A stretch of DNA of 64,000 bases from JACCZZ01 sp044227805 (GCA_044227805.1 JBGAWA010000005.1:1-64000); one strand, 5' to 3'. Numbered from the stretch's first letter, positions 16,528 to 25,455 are shown. Notes: generated from the sequence alone by a model not told the origin. Made by a program: numbers and translations.

Positions 16528-17166
16528 TTAACGTTTTATTCGCCCGGATACCCACCGATTTCCTTTCAGATAAAAACGATACGGTAGTAACGCATCTTCC
16601 CCTGCATAGTCAACACCAATACGCGGACCGGATAATATTTGTTTGCGAGGCGGCCTAATCCCCCTGTCTTCCAGCCAGATCGTATCGGAAAGCAGGCTGC
16701 AACCGGTATGCATGGTTTTGATACCAAGTGCCTGAGCAACGGCACCCGGACCGGCTGTCAATGAAAATGCAAGTCTTGATTTTTTCCTGCGCTCCAGCAT
16801 CGTGTCAATTCCTTCTACCGGCTCTATGGCTCTGATGAGTATGGCATGTGGAATACCGCTTTGGTTGGTCACCACATTGAACAAGTGATGAATACCATAG
16901 CATAAATAGACATAGGCTGTTCCGCCGGGAGCATACATCACTGCCGTTCGCCTGGTTTTGCGGTGATTGTAAGCATGTGACGCCCGATCGGTTATTCCCG
17001 CATATGCTTCAACTTCCGTAATCATCCCCGAAGTTAAATTTTCATCAAACTGCGTGACAATAACTTTTCCCAACAGCTCCCGCGCAATCTGCAAAACATT
17101 TTTGCGGAGATAAAAAGCCGTTGGAAGTTTCTGCTTATCCATCAATGTGTGAAGAAGCGGTTTCAT
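16528..17166 (-). CDS. DNA-3-methyladenine glycosylase (AAG/MPG family)
   Basis: Base-excision repair glycosylase of the AAG/MPG type, which flips out and removes 3-methyladenine, hypoxanthine and related bases. Signatures are LLGKVIVTQFD, the catalytic-glutamate segment ITEVEAYAGITDRASHAYNH, the YVYLCYGIHHLFNVVT strand, and HAILIRAIEP. The ATG at 17166 gives 212 residues, close to the family's usual length; an ATG at 17142 is also possible, while the GTG/ATG-type extension to 17244 adds 26 residues unlike the family. It ends 12 bp before the Crp/Fnr gene on the same strand but is probably functionally separate. Confidence 0.94.
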   Translation of the reverse strand: MKPLLHTLMDKQKLPTAFYLRKNVLQIARELLGKVIVTQFDENLTSGMITEVEAYAGITDRASHAYNHRKTRRTAVMYAPGGTAYVYLCYGIHHLFNVVTNQSGIPHAILIRAIEPVEGIDTMLERRKKSRLAFSLTAGPGAVAQALGIKTMHTGCSLLSDTIWLEDRGIRPPRKQILSGPRIGVDYAGEDALLPYRFYLKGNRWVSGRIKR

Positions 17167-17355
17167 GTACACAATCTTTCCATCCTTAAATGATGCTGCC
17201 ATATCGCAAGATACATCATCAACAAAGACCATCGCCGCAGACAATGGCGCCGATATGGGAATCTGTCACCATCTGGTTTCCTGACAGGTGATTCTTAAAA
17301 AATACCCGTGAGGAAAGTTTATATCCGCCACTTGCATTGCTAAATCAAAGTACAA

Positions 17356-17387
17356 TGGGTTTTCCGTTGAAATATTCAGGGTTAAAT
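17356..17387 (+). repeat. Tri-hairpin repeat, possible right-end fragment
   Basis: gggttttccgttgaaatatt followed by cagggttaaa resembles the right end of the repeat described at 14289 (gggatttttccactgaaaaatc, then cgggttaaa) in the plus direction. It lies in the gap between the divergent glycosylase and RsmI-like genes. Short and diverged, so uncertain. Confidence 0.3.
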
Positions 17388-17435
17388 TCCTAATTGCTAT
17401 TTTAACGATTATTTTCCTCCTTCATCCTTGCAAAT

Positions 17436-18152
17436 TTGTCCCGGGAAACAAAAGGCCGTCTGTATTTGATTCCGTCTTCGCTTGGCGACAATGGTACTGC
17501 GGTCATTGCTGAAGCGAACCGGCAATGCATAGAAGAGATCCGTTTTTTTATAGTGGAAAATGAACGCTCGGCACGCAGATTTTTAAGAAGTGTCGGGTAT
17601 AAAAAGAACTTTGATGAGGGACACCTGTATGCATTCGCGAGGGATGAAGATTTTATCGCACCGCCACTGTTGCTGCCACACCTCTCGGAAGGCAATGATG
17701 TGGGCGTGATCTCCGAAGCCGGTTGCCCGGGTATTGCTGATCCCGGAGCGGGCGCTGTGCTGTGGGCGCATCAGCACGGCGTGAGGGTGATTCCGCTGGT
17801 GGGACCATCATCATTGTTTCTTGCACTAATGGCCAGTGGATTAAACGGACAGCAATTCGCATTTCATGGTTACCTGCCGGTGCATGCGGCTGACAGAAAA
17901 AGCAGGCTGAAACAGCTGGAAGAAGAATCGCTGCGCAGAAATCAAACACAGCTTTTTATGGAGACCCCCTACCGGAATATGTCTTTGCTGAAAGATCTGC
18001 TGGCAACCTGCAGGCCGAATGATCTGCTTTGCATCGCATCAGACATCACACTGCCCAGTGAAAAAATCCTTACGATGAATGTTGGCCACTGGAAAAATCA
18101 ACCCATTGACCTCCGCAACAAACCAACTGTTTTTTTGCTGCTGGCCAGGTAA
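17436..18152 (+). CDS. rsmI: RsmI-like SAM-dependent methyltransferase (tetrapyrrole methylase fold)
   Basis: 238 residues of the tetrapyrrole-methylase superfamily, closest to RsmI, which 2'-O-methylates C1402 of 16S rRNA. Key segments are RLYLIPSSLGD at the start, FFIVENERSARRFLRSVG, VGVISEAGCPGIADPGA (the SAM-binding GxPxxxDPG-type loop), GPSSLFLALMASGL and FMETPYRNMSLL. It lacks the extra C-terminal domain of E. coli RsmI, as is usual for Bacteroidota homologues. No ATG is available upstream in frame, so translation probably begins at the TTG at 17436. Convergent with acylphosphatase. Confidence 0.88.
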   Translation: MSRETKGRLYLIPSSLGDNGTAVIAEANRQCIEEIRFFIVENERSARRFLRSVGYKKNFDEGHLYAFARDEDFIAPPLLLPHLSEGNDVGVISEAGCPGIADPGAGAVLWAHQHGVRVIPLVGPSSLFLALMASGLNGQQFAFHGYLPVHAADRKSRLKQLEEESLRRNQTQLFMETPYRNMSLLKDLLATCRPNDLLCIASDITLPSEKILTMNVGHWKNQPIDLRNKPTVFLLLAR

Positions 18153-18162
18153 CTGATGGCAT

Positions 18163-18447
18163 TCAGGACAGGCCCCGTTTCACTTCAAAGGAAGAAAAGT
18201 TTTTCAGTGGCCCTTCTGCTATCTCCAGATTAGTTACCTCGGCACGTTCCGGCCCCTCATGACACCATGCGATAAACAGCGACAGGTTCTGCTCAGCACC
18301 TTCCGCTTCAATATACACGGAACCATCCTGTTCATTTTTAGTAAAGCCTGTTAAATCCAGTAACTGTGCACGGTGCCGGGCACTGGCACGAAAGAAAACA
18401 CCCTGTACTTTTCCATAAACCCTGATATCATAATGTTTGGTTTTCAT
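18163..18447 (-). CDS. acyP: Acylphosphatase
   Basis: 94-residue cytosolic acylphosphatase that hydrolyses carboxyl-phosphate bonds such as in acetyl- or carbamoyl-phosphate. The signature VYGKVQGVFFRASARHRA holds the catalytic arginine (in FFR) that binds the phosphate. The conserved asparagine region appears as LTGFTKNEQDGSVYIEAEG; the usual GWVxN motif is GFTKN here. The ATG at 18447 is chosen because it gives the standard length; the longer frame to 18528 adds unrelated residues. Only 10 bp separate its stop from that of the convergent RsmI-like gene. Confidence 0.95.
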   Translation of the reverse strand: MKTKHYDIRVYGKVQGVFFRASARHRAQLLDLTGFTKNEQDGSVYIEAEGAEQNLSLFIAWCHEGPERAEVTNLEIAEGPLKNFSSFEVKRGLS

Positions 18448-18551
18448 AAGCGACTCCGTGAACTGAAAGATATACAAAATCATGATTTGTTGCGCTGGAG
18501 CTGCGCCGCGCAACGGATCGGATATCACAGGGTAATGTTGCAGCAGATACT

Positions 18552-18579
18552 GTTTTGCACTGCAAAATGAGGGTTAAAT
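18552..18579 (-). repeat. Tri-hairpin repeat, left-end fragment
   Basis: The minus strand reads aatttaaccctcattttgca followed by gtgcaaaac. This matches the left end of the repeat described at 14289 (ttaaacccacattttgcagt followed by tcaaagc). It lies in the gap between the acylphosphatase and hydrolase genes. Confidence 0.4.
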
Positions 18580-18594
18580 TTGCTGTCAGGCAAC

Positions 18595-19254
18595 ATGCCT
18601 TCGAGGATGATGAATCACATTGTACTATTTCCCGGTCTGGCAGCGGATGAGCGTTTGTTTTCGTTGCTTCAGTTGGATTTGCCTGCTGTAAAAGTCATTT
18701 CTTATTTGTCACCCGGCAAGAATGAATCTCTTTCCCATTACGCGCAAAGAATCGCGGCAACCATACCTGAACAGGGCAACCCCATATTCATTGGTGTTTC
18801 CTTTGGCGGCATCCTGGCACAGGAAGTAGCGCATTATATTCCGGTCCGACTAATCATCCTCATCTCTTCCATTTCAGCTTGCTCCCAATTAACAGCCCCA
18901 CTGCATCTGCTCAGAAAATTTCCTGTATATGACTGGCTTTCAGAAAGCCAATTGAAAAAAATAGTGCTTTGGGCCGGCCGTAGTTTCACCAGCAAGAATA
19001 CTTCGGAAACCGCATTGTTTGAAGCGATGGTTAGGGATGCGGATATTCAAATGATTCGTTGGGGCATCCGCATGACCTTGCACTGGGAACAAAAAATTAT
19101 TCCTGCCAATGTCATCCACATTCATGGTTCCCGCGACCGTTTATTTCCTGCCAGCAGAATTCCGGCCGATATTATGATTGAAGGCGGGCAACACTTCATG
19201 ATTGTTCAACGTGCTGGAGAAATAAGAACAAGACTGCTGCAGCTGCTGACATGA
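18595..19254 (+). CDS. Alpha/beta hydrolase
   Basis: 219 residues from the ATG at 18595 (ATGs at 18607 and 18610 are equally possible; the frame also extends to a TTG at 18580). The alpha/beta-hydrolase fold is shown by the oxyanion strand IVLFPGLAADERLF, the nucleophile elbow GVSFGG with its serine, and a late histidine in GGQHFMIVQRAGE; the acid is probably the aspartate in HGSRDRLFP. No signal peptide, so cytoplasmic. Substrate unknown; small esterase-type relatives act on diverse acyl esters. Confidence 0.88.
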   Translation: MPSRMMNHIVLFPGLAADERLFSLLQLDLPAVKVISYLSPGKNESLSHYAQRIAATIPEQGNPIFIGVSFGGILAQEVAHYIPVRLIILISSISACSQLTAPLHLLRKFPVYDWLSESQLKKIVLWAGRSFTSKNTSETALFEAMVRDADIQMIRWGIRMTLHWEQKIIPANVIHIHGSRDRLFPASRIPADIMIEGGQHFMIVQRAGEIRTRLLQLLT

Positions 19255-19380
19255 TTACCCAGCGATTTCCATTTTGCTCCGGGAACGGCCGGCCATCTGT
19301 TACGCAAGCTCATTACCATGCGTCGCGGGCTTTGTATGAGCAGATCGCGCTACGCAATAATTTGGAACGGATTATTTTTT

Positions 19381-19469
19381 TCAAAATTGAAAATCTTTCA
19401 CCACCCTGCTCAGTGCTCCGCCGGGGTTAAACCCATGGCTGTTTTGAACTGAAAAATGTGGGTTTAGGC
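19381..19469 (-). repeat. Tri-hairpin repeat, left-part copy (H)
   Basis: On the minus strand: ctaaacccacatttttcagt, tcaaaacagccatgggttta, accccggcggagc, then a remnant of the central stem. This is the left module and hairpin 1 of the repeat described at 14289; the right half is missing. It lies between the hydrolase and asparaginase-like genes (gap 19255-19512) and runs opposite to both, unlike the better copies. Confidence 0.65.
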
Positions 19470-19512
19470 TGCTAAGTGTTACATTCGTTTACGAAAAACA
19501 CCACCGCATTTT

Positions 19513-20001
19513 ATGAGCATTAAAATTCTGATAACAGGAGGAACATTTGACAAAGAATACGATGAATTGAATGGCACCCTCTATTTTAATGAAACACACC
19601 TGCCGGAAATGCTGAAACTAGGACGCTGCACTGTTAAAGTGGAGGTTAAAACTGCGATGATGATTGACAGCCTGGAGATGACAGATATTCAGCGTCGGAT
19701 TATTGTTGATATGTGCGACCGGTGCGAACAAGATAAAATCGTCATCACCCATGGCACGGATACCATGGCTATCACGGCGCAGGTTTTGGGAGAAGCGAAC
19801 CTTTCCAAGACCATTGTGCTGACAGGCGCCATGATTCCCTATAAATTTGGCAGCTCCGACGGATTTTTCAATCTGGGCAGTGCCCTTGCTTTTGCGCAGG
19901 CTCTCCCTTCAGGCGTTTATGTTGCGATGAACGGCCGCTACTTTAACTGGAACAATGTCAGGAAAAATAAAAAAACAGGGATGTTTGAAGAACTCTCGTA
20001 G
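19513..20001 (+). CDS. Single-domain asparaginase homologue
   Basis: 162 residues corresponding only to the N-terminal domain of L-asparaginase. The first catalytic loop ILITGGTFDKEYDELNG carries the nucleophile-type threonine, the second motif VITHGTDTM carries the T-D pair, and the conserved lysine is in MIPYKFGSSDG. The C-terminal domain of about 150 residues that completes the tetrameric enzyme is absent, and the downstream sequence in no frame resembles it, so this is a compact family member and not a recent frameshift. Similar one-domain proteins exist in Bacteroidota; whether they hydrolyse asparagine is not known to me. Confidence 0.85.
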   Translation: MSIKILITGGTFDKEYDELNGTLYFNETHLPEMLKLGRCTVKVEVKTAMMIDSLEMTDIQRRIIVDMCDRCEQDKIVITHGTDTMAITAQVLGEANLSKTIVLTGAMIPYKFGSSDGFFNLGSALAFAQALPSGVYVAMNGRYFNWNNVRKNKKTGMFEELS

Positions 20002-20198
20002 CATTCTTTGCCGGACACTGCGCTGATTTCCCATAAAAAATTTCTGCATGACCAACTGTGCGCATGGCCTGCGCAACCTTACTTCAACAGGCTTTTGCTG
20101 ATTGCATTAATAAATTTGTGAATATTTTTTCATTGAAAATACCGCATAGCGGCAGAAGAGTCCTGCTGATGCTTTTCTCAATTATGAAAAAAATAAAT

Positions 20199-20268
20199 AA
20201 TTCCAACCCCTCTCAGCAGTGCCCACACAGGCTTAACCCTGTTTCCTTTTGAACTATAAATTGCGCGA
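20199..20268 (-). repeat. Tri-hairpin repeat, decayed left-part copy (Q)
   Basis: The minus strand reads cgcaatttatagttcaaaag, gaaacagggttaagcc, then a trace resembling actgctgagaggg. This follows the left module, hairpin 1 and first stem arm of the repeat described at 14289. It precedes the ABC permease gene and runs opposite to it. The rest of the 299-bp gap 20002-20300 shows only a TAACTTTA near 20266, one mismatch from the -7 promoter consensus. Confidence 0.45.
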
Positions 20269-20300
20269 TTAACTTTACCAACCGAATCGGGAAAAGATTC

Positions 20301-21116
20301 ATGAAAACAATCATAGAAGCAGGCCGGCCGGGGCTGGCTATACAGCTCAAAGAAATTATTCAATACCGTCATTTACTGATGATGCTGGCCTACCGTGATT
20401 ATCGCGTACGGTATGCACAAACGTTATTAGGCTTTTCATGGGCATTTCTACAGCCGCTGCTGACACTCCTGATTTTTATTCTTGTATTTGACAAAACGGT
20501 GAAGGTGGATACCGGTAGCATTCCTTATCCCCTCTTTGCGCTCACCGGTATGTGGGGATGGTCGTATTTCTCGTATGTCATAACACAGGCGGGGCAGTCT
20601 ATCGTAAACTCGCAGGCACTAGTGACAAAGATTTATTTCCCACGGCTTATTATTCCTGTTTCCAAAAGCATTGTTGGTTTTATTGATTTTATCATCGTGC
20701 TTTTTTTATTGTTAATGTTGATGGTTTGGTATCGCTTTCTGCCAGGCAGTCATCTGTATGCTCTTCCTATGGTGATCGCCGCCGTCATCATTTTTTCCAT
20801 GGCTGTGGGAATATGGTTCAGTGCGCTCACGATCCGTTTCCGTGACCTGCAGTATGTAATTCCCTTTCTCGTGCAGATTGGATTGTACCTATCACCGGTT
20901 GGTTATCCTTCTTCACAAATCCCTGCTGCTTACAAAAATATTTACTACCTCAATCCGATGGCAGGCATCATTGACGGGTTTCGCTGGTGCCTGTTTGATA
21001 CGCCATTGCCTGCAACAAATTACCTGCTGTACAGTGCCCTCATCATTGTCGTTTTACTTTTTAGCGGCGTGTATTACTTTCAACGCACGGAGCGGGTGAT
21101 TGCAGATGTTATATAA
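20301..21116 (+). CDS. wzm: Polysaccharide ABC exporter permease (Wzm-like)
   Basis: 271-residue ABC-2-type permease with about six hydrophobic segments. The cytoplasmic N-terminus LLMMLAYRDYRVRYAQTLLG, then FSWAFLQPLLTLLIFILVF, is typical of Wzm/TagG-type exporters that carry undecaprenyl-linked O-polysaccharide across the inner membrane. FSALTIRFRDLQYVIPFLVQ and YLNPMAGIIDGFRW are the conserved late-loop motifs. It is paired with the Wzt-type ATPase 108 bp downstream and opens the surface-glycan locus that extends to 44480. Confidence 0.93.
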   Translation: MKTIIEAGRPGLAIQLKEIIQYRHLLMMLAYRDYRVRYAQTLLGFSWAFLQPLLTLLIFILVFDKTVKVDTGSIPYPLFALTGMWGWSYFSYVITQAGQSIVNSQALVTKIYFPRLIIPVSKSIVGFIDFIIVLFLLLMLMVWYRFLPGSHLYALPMVIAAVIIFSMAVGIWFSALTIRFRDLQYVIPFLVQIGLYLSPVGYPSSQIPAAYKNIYYLNPMAGIIDGFRWCLFDTPLPATNYLLYSALIIVVLLFSGVYYFQRTERVIADVI

Positions 21117-21223
21117 ACAGACCATCCGTCTATGTGTGAATGCCGCTGGATCAGTTTGCCGAATACCTGTCGCGCGGCGGAATGAGTAATGATTTTTAAC
21201 TAATGAATAAAACCTGACCACTT

Positions 21224-22480
21224 TTGTCGAGGCAAGCAGTCATCATCGCTGAACACGTTTCCAAGATTTACCGGCTTGGCCGGAAGCGCAGTGGCAGCTT
21301 CCGTGAAACAATCAGCGATCGTTTCAGCAGCCTGTTCACAAAAAATGCGGCGACGGGCGCCGGGGATTTCCGCGCGCTCAACGATATCTCCTTTCGTGTA
21401 AACCCAGGTGAAGTGATGGGGATTATCGGTAAAAACGGAGCAGGCAAAAGCACCCTCTTAAAAATATTGTCGCGCATTACTGCTCCTTCCAATGGCAAAG
21501 TGGAAATCAATGGACGGGTATCGTCCCTGCTGGAGGTCGGCACAGGTTTCCATCCCGAACTTACCGGGCGCGAAAACATTTTTATGAATGGCGCCATACT
21601 CGGCATGAAGAACGGAGAAATAAAAAACAAGTTCGATGAAATCGTAGCATTCGCCGGTATCGGGTCGTTTCTCGACACACCCGTGAAGCGATACAGCAGC
21701 GGAATGTATGTGAGACTCGCCTTTGCGGTAGCGGCGCATCTTGAACCGGAGATCCTCATCATCGATGAAGTGCTGGCTGTTGGTGATTCGGAGTTTCAGA
21801 AAAAATGCCTGGGTAAAATGAAATCCGTAAGTGAAAAGGATGGCAGAACCGTTTTATTCGTAAGTCATAATATGGGAGCTATTGCACGGCTTTGTCAGCG
21901 TGCCATGATATTGGAGCAAGGCAACATCCTGTTTGACGGCCATTCCATGGAGGCTATTCAACGGTATCATCGTACCGTGAATTCCGCAGACGGAAACCTG
22001 CTCCTGCGCAACCGCATGAACCTGACTGGCCTCGCAGCCTATGCTTTTTCGGAGTATTTCATTGCCGACAGCGATGGCAGTAAAGCGAATACCATCATCA
22101 CTGGCAGCAACGTCAGCTTCCATGTTTTTCTTCAACAAAGAAAAGCTGTTCCGCTCCAGGCATACATCACGCTGTCACTGAAAGACAGCGCTGGCAACAG
22201 GCTGCTGAGCCTCGCCTCCGGATTATATGGCCGTCAAATCCACTGCAATGGTAATGCAGAAGTTATCTGGACCATCGAACGTTGCCAACTGGCACCGGAT
22301 GAATACTCCTGCGACCTGTTTTTATATGAAGCCGAAGGCGGCGCGGGAATGATTGATTGCCTGGAAGATGCATTCAGCCTTACGGTGGAAGAAGGTGATT
22401 ATTTTCATTCAAACATGATACAAACACGGGGACGCGACAAGTTCTTTTGTGAATTTAAACTGGAAGTCCGTGAAGCGTGA
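21224..22480 (+). CDS. wzt: Polysaccharide ABC exporter ATPase with C-terminal Wzt-like domain
   Basis: 418 residues. The ATPase half has Walker A GKNGAGKST (about residues 69-77), the signature YSSGMYVRLAFAVA and Walker B LIIDEVLAVGD. The last about 150 residues form a beta-rich Wzt C-terminal-type domain; in E. coli O8/O9a this domain recognises a terminal modification of the finished O-antigen. That suggests chain length here may be set by a capping group, and the locus encodes methyl- and sulfotransferases that could add one. The start is a TTG at 21224, since an upstream in-frame ATG is closed by a stop. The sulfotransferase gene overlaps its end. Confidence 0.92.
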   Translation: MSRQAVIIAEHVSKIYRLGRKRSGSFRETISDRFSSLFTKNAATGAGDFRALNDISFRVNPGEVMGIIGKNGAGKSTLLKILSRITAPSNGKVEINGRVSSLLEVGTGFHPELTGRENIFMNGAILGMKNGEIKNKFDEIVAFAGIGSFLDTPVKRYSSGMYVRLAFAVAAHLEPEILIIDEVLAVGDSEFQKKCLGKMKSVSEKDGRTVLFVSHNMGAIARLCQRAMILEQGNILFDGHSMEAIQRYHRTVNSADGNLLLRNRMNLTGLAAYAFSEYFIADSDGSKANTIITGSNVSFHVFLQQRKAVPLQAYITLSLKDSAGNRLLSLASGLYGRQIHCNGNAEVIWTIERCQLAPDEYSCDLFLYEAEGGAGMIDCLEDAFSLTVEEGDYFHSNMIQTRGRDKFFCEFKLEVREA

Positions 22481-23366
22481 ATTACCCAACCTGTTTATAC
22501 CAGGCGCCGGAAAATCCGGTACGACCTCGCTGCACCTTTATCTCGGTCAGCATCCGGCTATCAGGATGATGAAGGTAAAAGAGCCCCACTTTTTTTCAAG
22601 AGATGAATACTATAACAAAGGTTGGGATGCATACCTCCAGGGGCAACATACCGGAAACTTCACGTACCGCTACTTGGGTGAATCCAGCACCACCTATTTA
22701 ATTTCAGAAAAAGCGATCAGCAGAATTCAGGCAGACATACGACAACCTAAATTCATTTTTCTGTTAAGAAATCCGATTGACCGGATACTATCTCACTACA
22801 ATTGGATACGCACGATCGGCGAACCGTTACGTCCGTTCAGAGAAGAAATTGCGGATGACATGGATATTCCTTTTGATGCCGGTCATCCGATGCAAGGTTA
22901 CTACTACAAAAGTTATCTTGAATTTAGCCGTTATGGTAAGTGGTTGCACCATTTTTTTTCCGCCTTTGAAAAATCAAACTGCCACATTTTGCTGGCCGGG
23001 CAACTGGAAGCAGACCCGCTTTCAGCGCTGAATGCATGCTTCCGCTTCCTGAACCTGCCGGAGATGGCTGCCATTGTGCCCCTTACTGAAAATAAAACGA
23101 AGGATTTCTTTTTCACGGAACACCCACGGGCCATTACCAGGCTGGGAAAAAAATTGCTGCCGTCACAAGTCAGGAAGAAGATTATTGCAGCAGGTGTTTT
23201 ACCTTTCCCCACAACAAAAAAAGTCAAGGTTCCTGCTTTGCCTTATATCGCTTCCGCTGAAGAACGAAAATGGTTGCGATCGTTGCTGCAGGATGATTTC
23301 CTTCATTTAAAAAAAATTACGGAACTTGATTACTCATCCTGGACGGACTTTTATGACGCTGTTTAA
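22470..23366 (+). CDS. Sulfotransferase (PAPS-dependent, heparan-type fold)
   Basis: 298 residues from the GTG at 22470 (11-bp overlap with the Wzt gene); a GTG at 22449 would add seven residues. The 5'-phosphosulfate loop FIPGAGKSGTTSLHLYLGQH lies at the N-terminus. The 3'-phosphate-binding segment is KFIFLLRNPIDRILSHYNW, with the arginine and serine that contact PAPS, and PHFFSRDEYYNKGW and YLGESSTTY fit the same family. It probably transfers sulfate to a sugar hydroxyl or amine of the exported glycan. The stop is overlapped by the FdtA-like start. Confidence 0.92.
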   Translation: MKRELPNLFIPGAGKSGTTSLHLYLGQHPAIRMMKVKEPHFFSRDEYYNKGWDAYLQGQHTGNFTYRYLGESSTTYLISEKAISRIQADIRQPKFIFLLRNPIDRILSHYNWIRTIGEPLRPFREEIADDMDIPFDAGHPMQGYYYKSYLEFSRYGKWLHHFFSAFEKSNCHILLAGQLEADPLSALNACFRFLNLPEMAAIVPLTENKTKDFFFTEHPRAITRLGKKLLPSQVRKKIIAAGVLPFPTTKKVKVPALPYIASAEERKWLRSLLQDDFLHLKKITELDYSSWTDFYDAV

Positions 23367-23772
23367 ACCACACCTCATTACTTTTCAAAAGATCGGGCAA
23401 CTGGAGCAAGGTTATATCTCTGTCTTTGAATTTGAGAAATTTCTTTCTTATCCCATCAAGCGGCTTTTCTGGACCTACTTCACTCCGGAAAGTGTCATCA
23501 GGGGCAATCACGCGCATTATGAAAATGAGCAGGTGCTGATTGCAGCAGCGGGCAGTATTCATGTTACCACAGAAACTATAGAGGGAGAAACAACAGGCTG
23601 GACGCTGGATAATCCCAATACAGGTCTCTACGTGCCACCACTTACCTGGACAGTGCTGCAGTACTCACATAATGCCGTGCAGATGGCATTGTGTTCCGCT
23701 TTATACCTTGAAGAAGATTATATACGGGACTATGAACAGTTCCGGTTGCTGGTAAAAAAACATGCTGAATGA
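23353..23772 (+). CDS. FdtA/WxcM-type dTDP-sugar 3,4-ketoisomerase (cupin)
   Basis: 139-residue cupin of the FdtA/WxcM family. The conserved beta-strands include RLFWTYFTPESVIRGNHAH, whose histidines are the family's catalytic pair, VLIAAAGSIHVTTET and LYVPPLTWTVLQYS. FdtA converts dTDP-6-deoxy-4-keto-glucose to its 3-keto isomer, the step before transamination to a 3-amino-3,6-dideoxy sugar. A DegT-type aminotransferase two genes downstream supplies that next step. The ATG at 23353 overlaps the sulfotransferase stop by 14 bp. RmlA/RmlB, needed to make the precursor, are not in the window. Confidence 0.88.
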   Translation: MTLFKPHLITFQKIGQLEQGYISVFEFEKFLSYPIKRLFWTYFTPESVIRGNHAHYENEQVLIAAAGSIHVTTETIEGETTGWTLDNPNTGLYVPPLTWTVLQYSHNAVQMALCSALYLEEDYIRDYEQFRLLVKKHAE

Positions 23773-24704
23773 TTTCCGTTGTTCGATACGAGAGCGGTAT
23801 GAAAGAGAGGTGGAACAGTTTTGTTGCCGCAAGTAAAAATGCCACCTTCCTCCTGGATCGTCATTACATGGAATACCATGCTGACCGGTTTGAAGATCAT
23901 TCCCTTGTCTTTCTGGAGAAAGACAAAATCATTTCGGCGATAGCCATGAACCGGTCTGAAAACAGTTTCATTTCCCATCAGGGTCTCACCTATGGCGGAT
24001 TGCTGAGCGGCAACGGAATGAAGCAGGAAAAAATGGATCGTTGTTTTGATGCCTTGCTGACATATGCGCAGCAGTGTGGCATCGGCGAAATTATTTACAA
24101 AACAATACCACACATCTATCATCGCTATCCTGCCGAAGAAGATCTTCATTGCCTGTTTAAAAGAGGATTCCGGCTTTCACGGCGCGATGTAATGGCAACC
24201 ATATTTATTGCCGGACTGAATAAAACCATCAGGGACCGGCAACAGGAAGTGCTGCGCGCCAAAAGAAACAACCTGAATGTGCAGTTATCAAACGACCTGG
24301 CAGGTTATATGGGAATTGTCAAGGCGCTGACCAATAAAAAATTCAACCGCGATCCGGTACATACCGCTGAAGAGATCATTCAGCTTGCTTCCGCCTTTCC
24401 GGAAAACATAAAATTGTATGCTGCTTTTTTTAATAACATCATGCTGGGTGGTGTTCTCATTTATGAAACCGCCACCGTGGCACATGCACAATATATTGCC
24501 GCTACCAGCGACGGAGAGCAAAGCGGCGCAGTTGACCTGGTAATTGATTACCTGATTCAGGAGGTTTATCAGCACAAACAATATCTTGATCTGGGCAATT
24601 GTGCGGAAAACGACGGGTTGCAGCTGAATAACGGGCTGATGTCATTTAAAGAGCGCTGTGGCGGACGAGCTGTAGCGCACGATTTTTATACTCTCAAATT
24701 TTGA
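23769..24704 (+). CDS. GNAT/FemAB-like acyltransferase
   Basis: 311 residues resembling the FemAB/BioF2-like acyltransferase superfamily of double GNAT folds. The N-terminal half has WNSFVAASKNATFLLDRHYM and GLTYGGLLSGNGM. The C-terminal half has the GNAT-like core (IMLGGVLIYETATVAHAQYI, then AVDLVIDYLIQ, and YLDLGNCAEN). It overlaps the FdtA-like gene by 4 bp (ATGA). From its place between ketoisomerase and aminotransferase genes it may N-acylate the amino sugar they make, a role held by FdtC in other species. That function is inferred from position only. Confidence 0.75.
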   Translation: MISVVRYESGMKERWNSFVAASKNATFLLDRHYMEYHADRFEDHSLVFLEKDKIISAIAMNRSENSFISHQGLTYGGLLSGNGMKQEKMDRCFDALLTYAQQCGIGEIIYKTIPHIYHRYPAEEDLHCLFKRGFRLSRRDVMATIFIAGLNKTIRDRQQEVLRAKRNNLNVQLSNDLAGYMGIVKALTNKKFNRDPVHTAEEIIQLASAFPENIKLYAAFFNNIMLGGVLIYETATVAHAQYIAATSDGEQSGAVDLVIDYLIQEVYQHKQYLDLGNCAENDGLQLNNGLMSFKERCGGRAVAHDFYTLKF

Positions 24705-24705
24705 T

Positions 24706-25455
24706 ATGGGCCGCAACTTAGATCAATATTTTCATACGTACCGGCAGCATGAATTTGAAAACGTACAGGCACATTACCGCCGGAAAAAAGTATTGGAGAT
24801 CATTGCCGGACTTTCACCCGATTCAATACTGGAAGTCGGTTCGGGTAATCATCCCCTTTTTACCGACATTGAAATGTTTGACCGTTTTGGCGTCGTGGAA
24901 CCCGCTGATGGTTTTTTTCAGGAGGCAGTCCTCCTCAAGCAGCAACTGCCGGAAAAGACACAGGAAAAGATAACGCTGCATCACACTAATTTTGAAACTT
25001 ACGCATATCACACAAAGGATACCTTTGATCTTATTGTCATCAGCGGCTTGTTGCACGAGGTGGAACTGCCTGAAAAAATACTGGAAGCGGCAGCCCATAT
25101 CTGTACAGCATCTACCATCGTTCATGTCAATGTTCCTAATGCTTACTCGTTCCACCGGATGTTGGCCGTTTCCGCAGGACTGATTCCATCGGTGTTTACA
25201 CCTTCTGTTTCGCAACAGCAATTGCAGCAACATCATACTTTTGACATGGATGCGCTGTCGGCACTCGTCATTAAAAGCGGTTTTACCATTGTCGATCAGG
25301 GCTCTTATTTCCTAAAACCTTTTACACACAGCCAGCTGCAACAAATGCTGATGAATAACATCATTGATAAAAAGATACTGGACGGCCTGTTTGCTTTAGC
25401 CGATCAGTTTCCACTGAATGGATCAGAAATATTCGTTAACATAAAACTCTCATAG
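24706..25455 (+). CDS. Class I SAM-dependent methyltransferase
   Basis: 249 residues. The SAM-binding loop SILEVGSGNHPLF (about residues 40-52) lacks the full GxGxG but fits class I, and the post-motif acidic strand is FGVVEPADGFF. FDLIVISGLLHEVELPEKIL is the motif-II region. It starts 1 bp after the GNAT stop, in the same tight operon. It probably methylates a sugar or a glycosyl carrier intermediate of this locus; position or acceptor cannot be read from sequence. Confidence 0.85.
   Translation: MGRNLDQYFHTYRQHEFENVQAHYRRKKVLEIIAGLSPDSILEVGSGNHPLFTDIEMFDRFGVVEPADGFFQEAVLLKQQLPEKTQEKITLHHTNFETYAYHTKDTFDLIVISGLLHEVELPEKILEAAAHICTASTIVHVNVPNAYSFHRMLAVSAGLIPSVFTPSVSQQQLQQHHTFDMDALSALVIKSGFTIVDQGSYFLKPFTHSQLQQMLMNNIIDKKILDGLFALADQFPLNGSEIFVNIKLS

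Noticed and set aside
19513..20060. Frameshifted full-length asparaginase
   Set aside because: No frame after the stop at 20001 resembles the C-terminal domain, so truncation by a recent frameshift is not supported.
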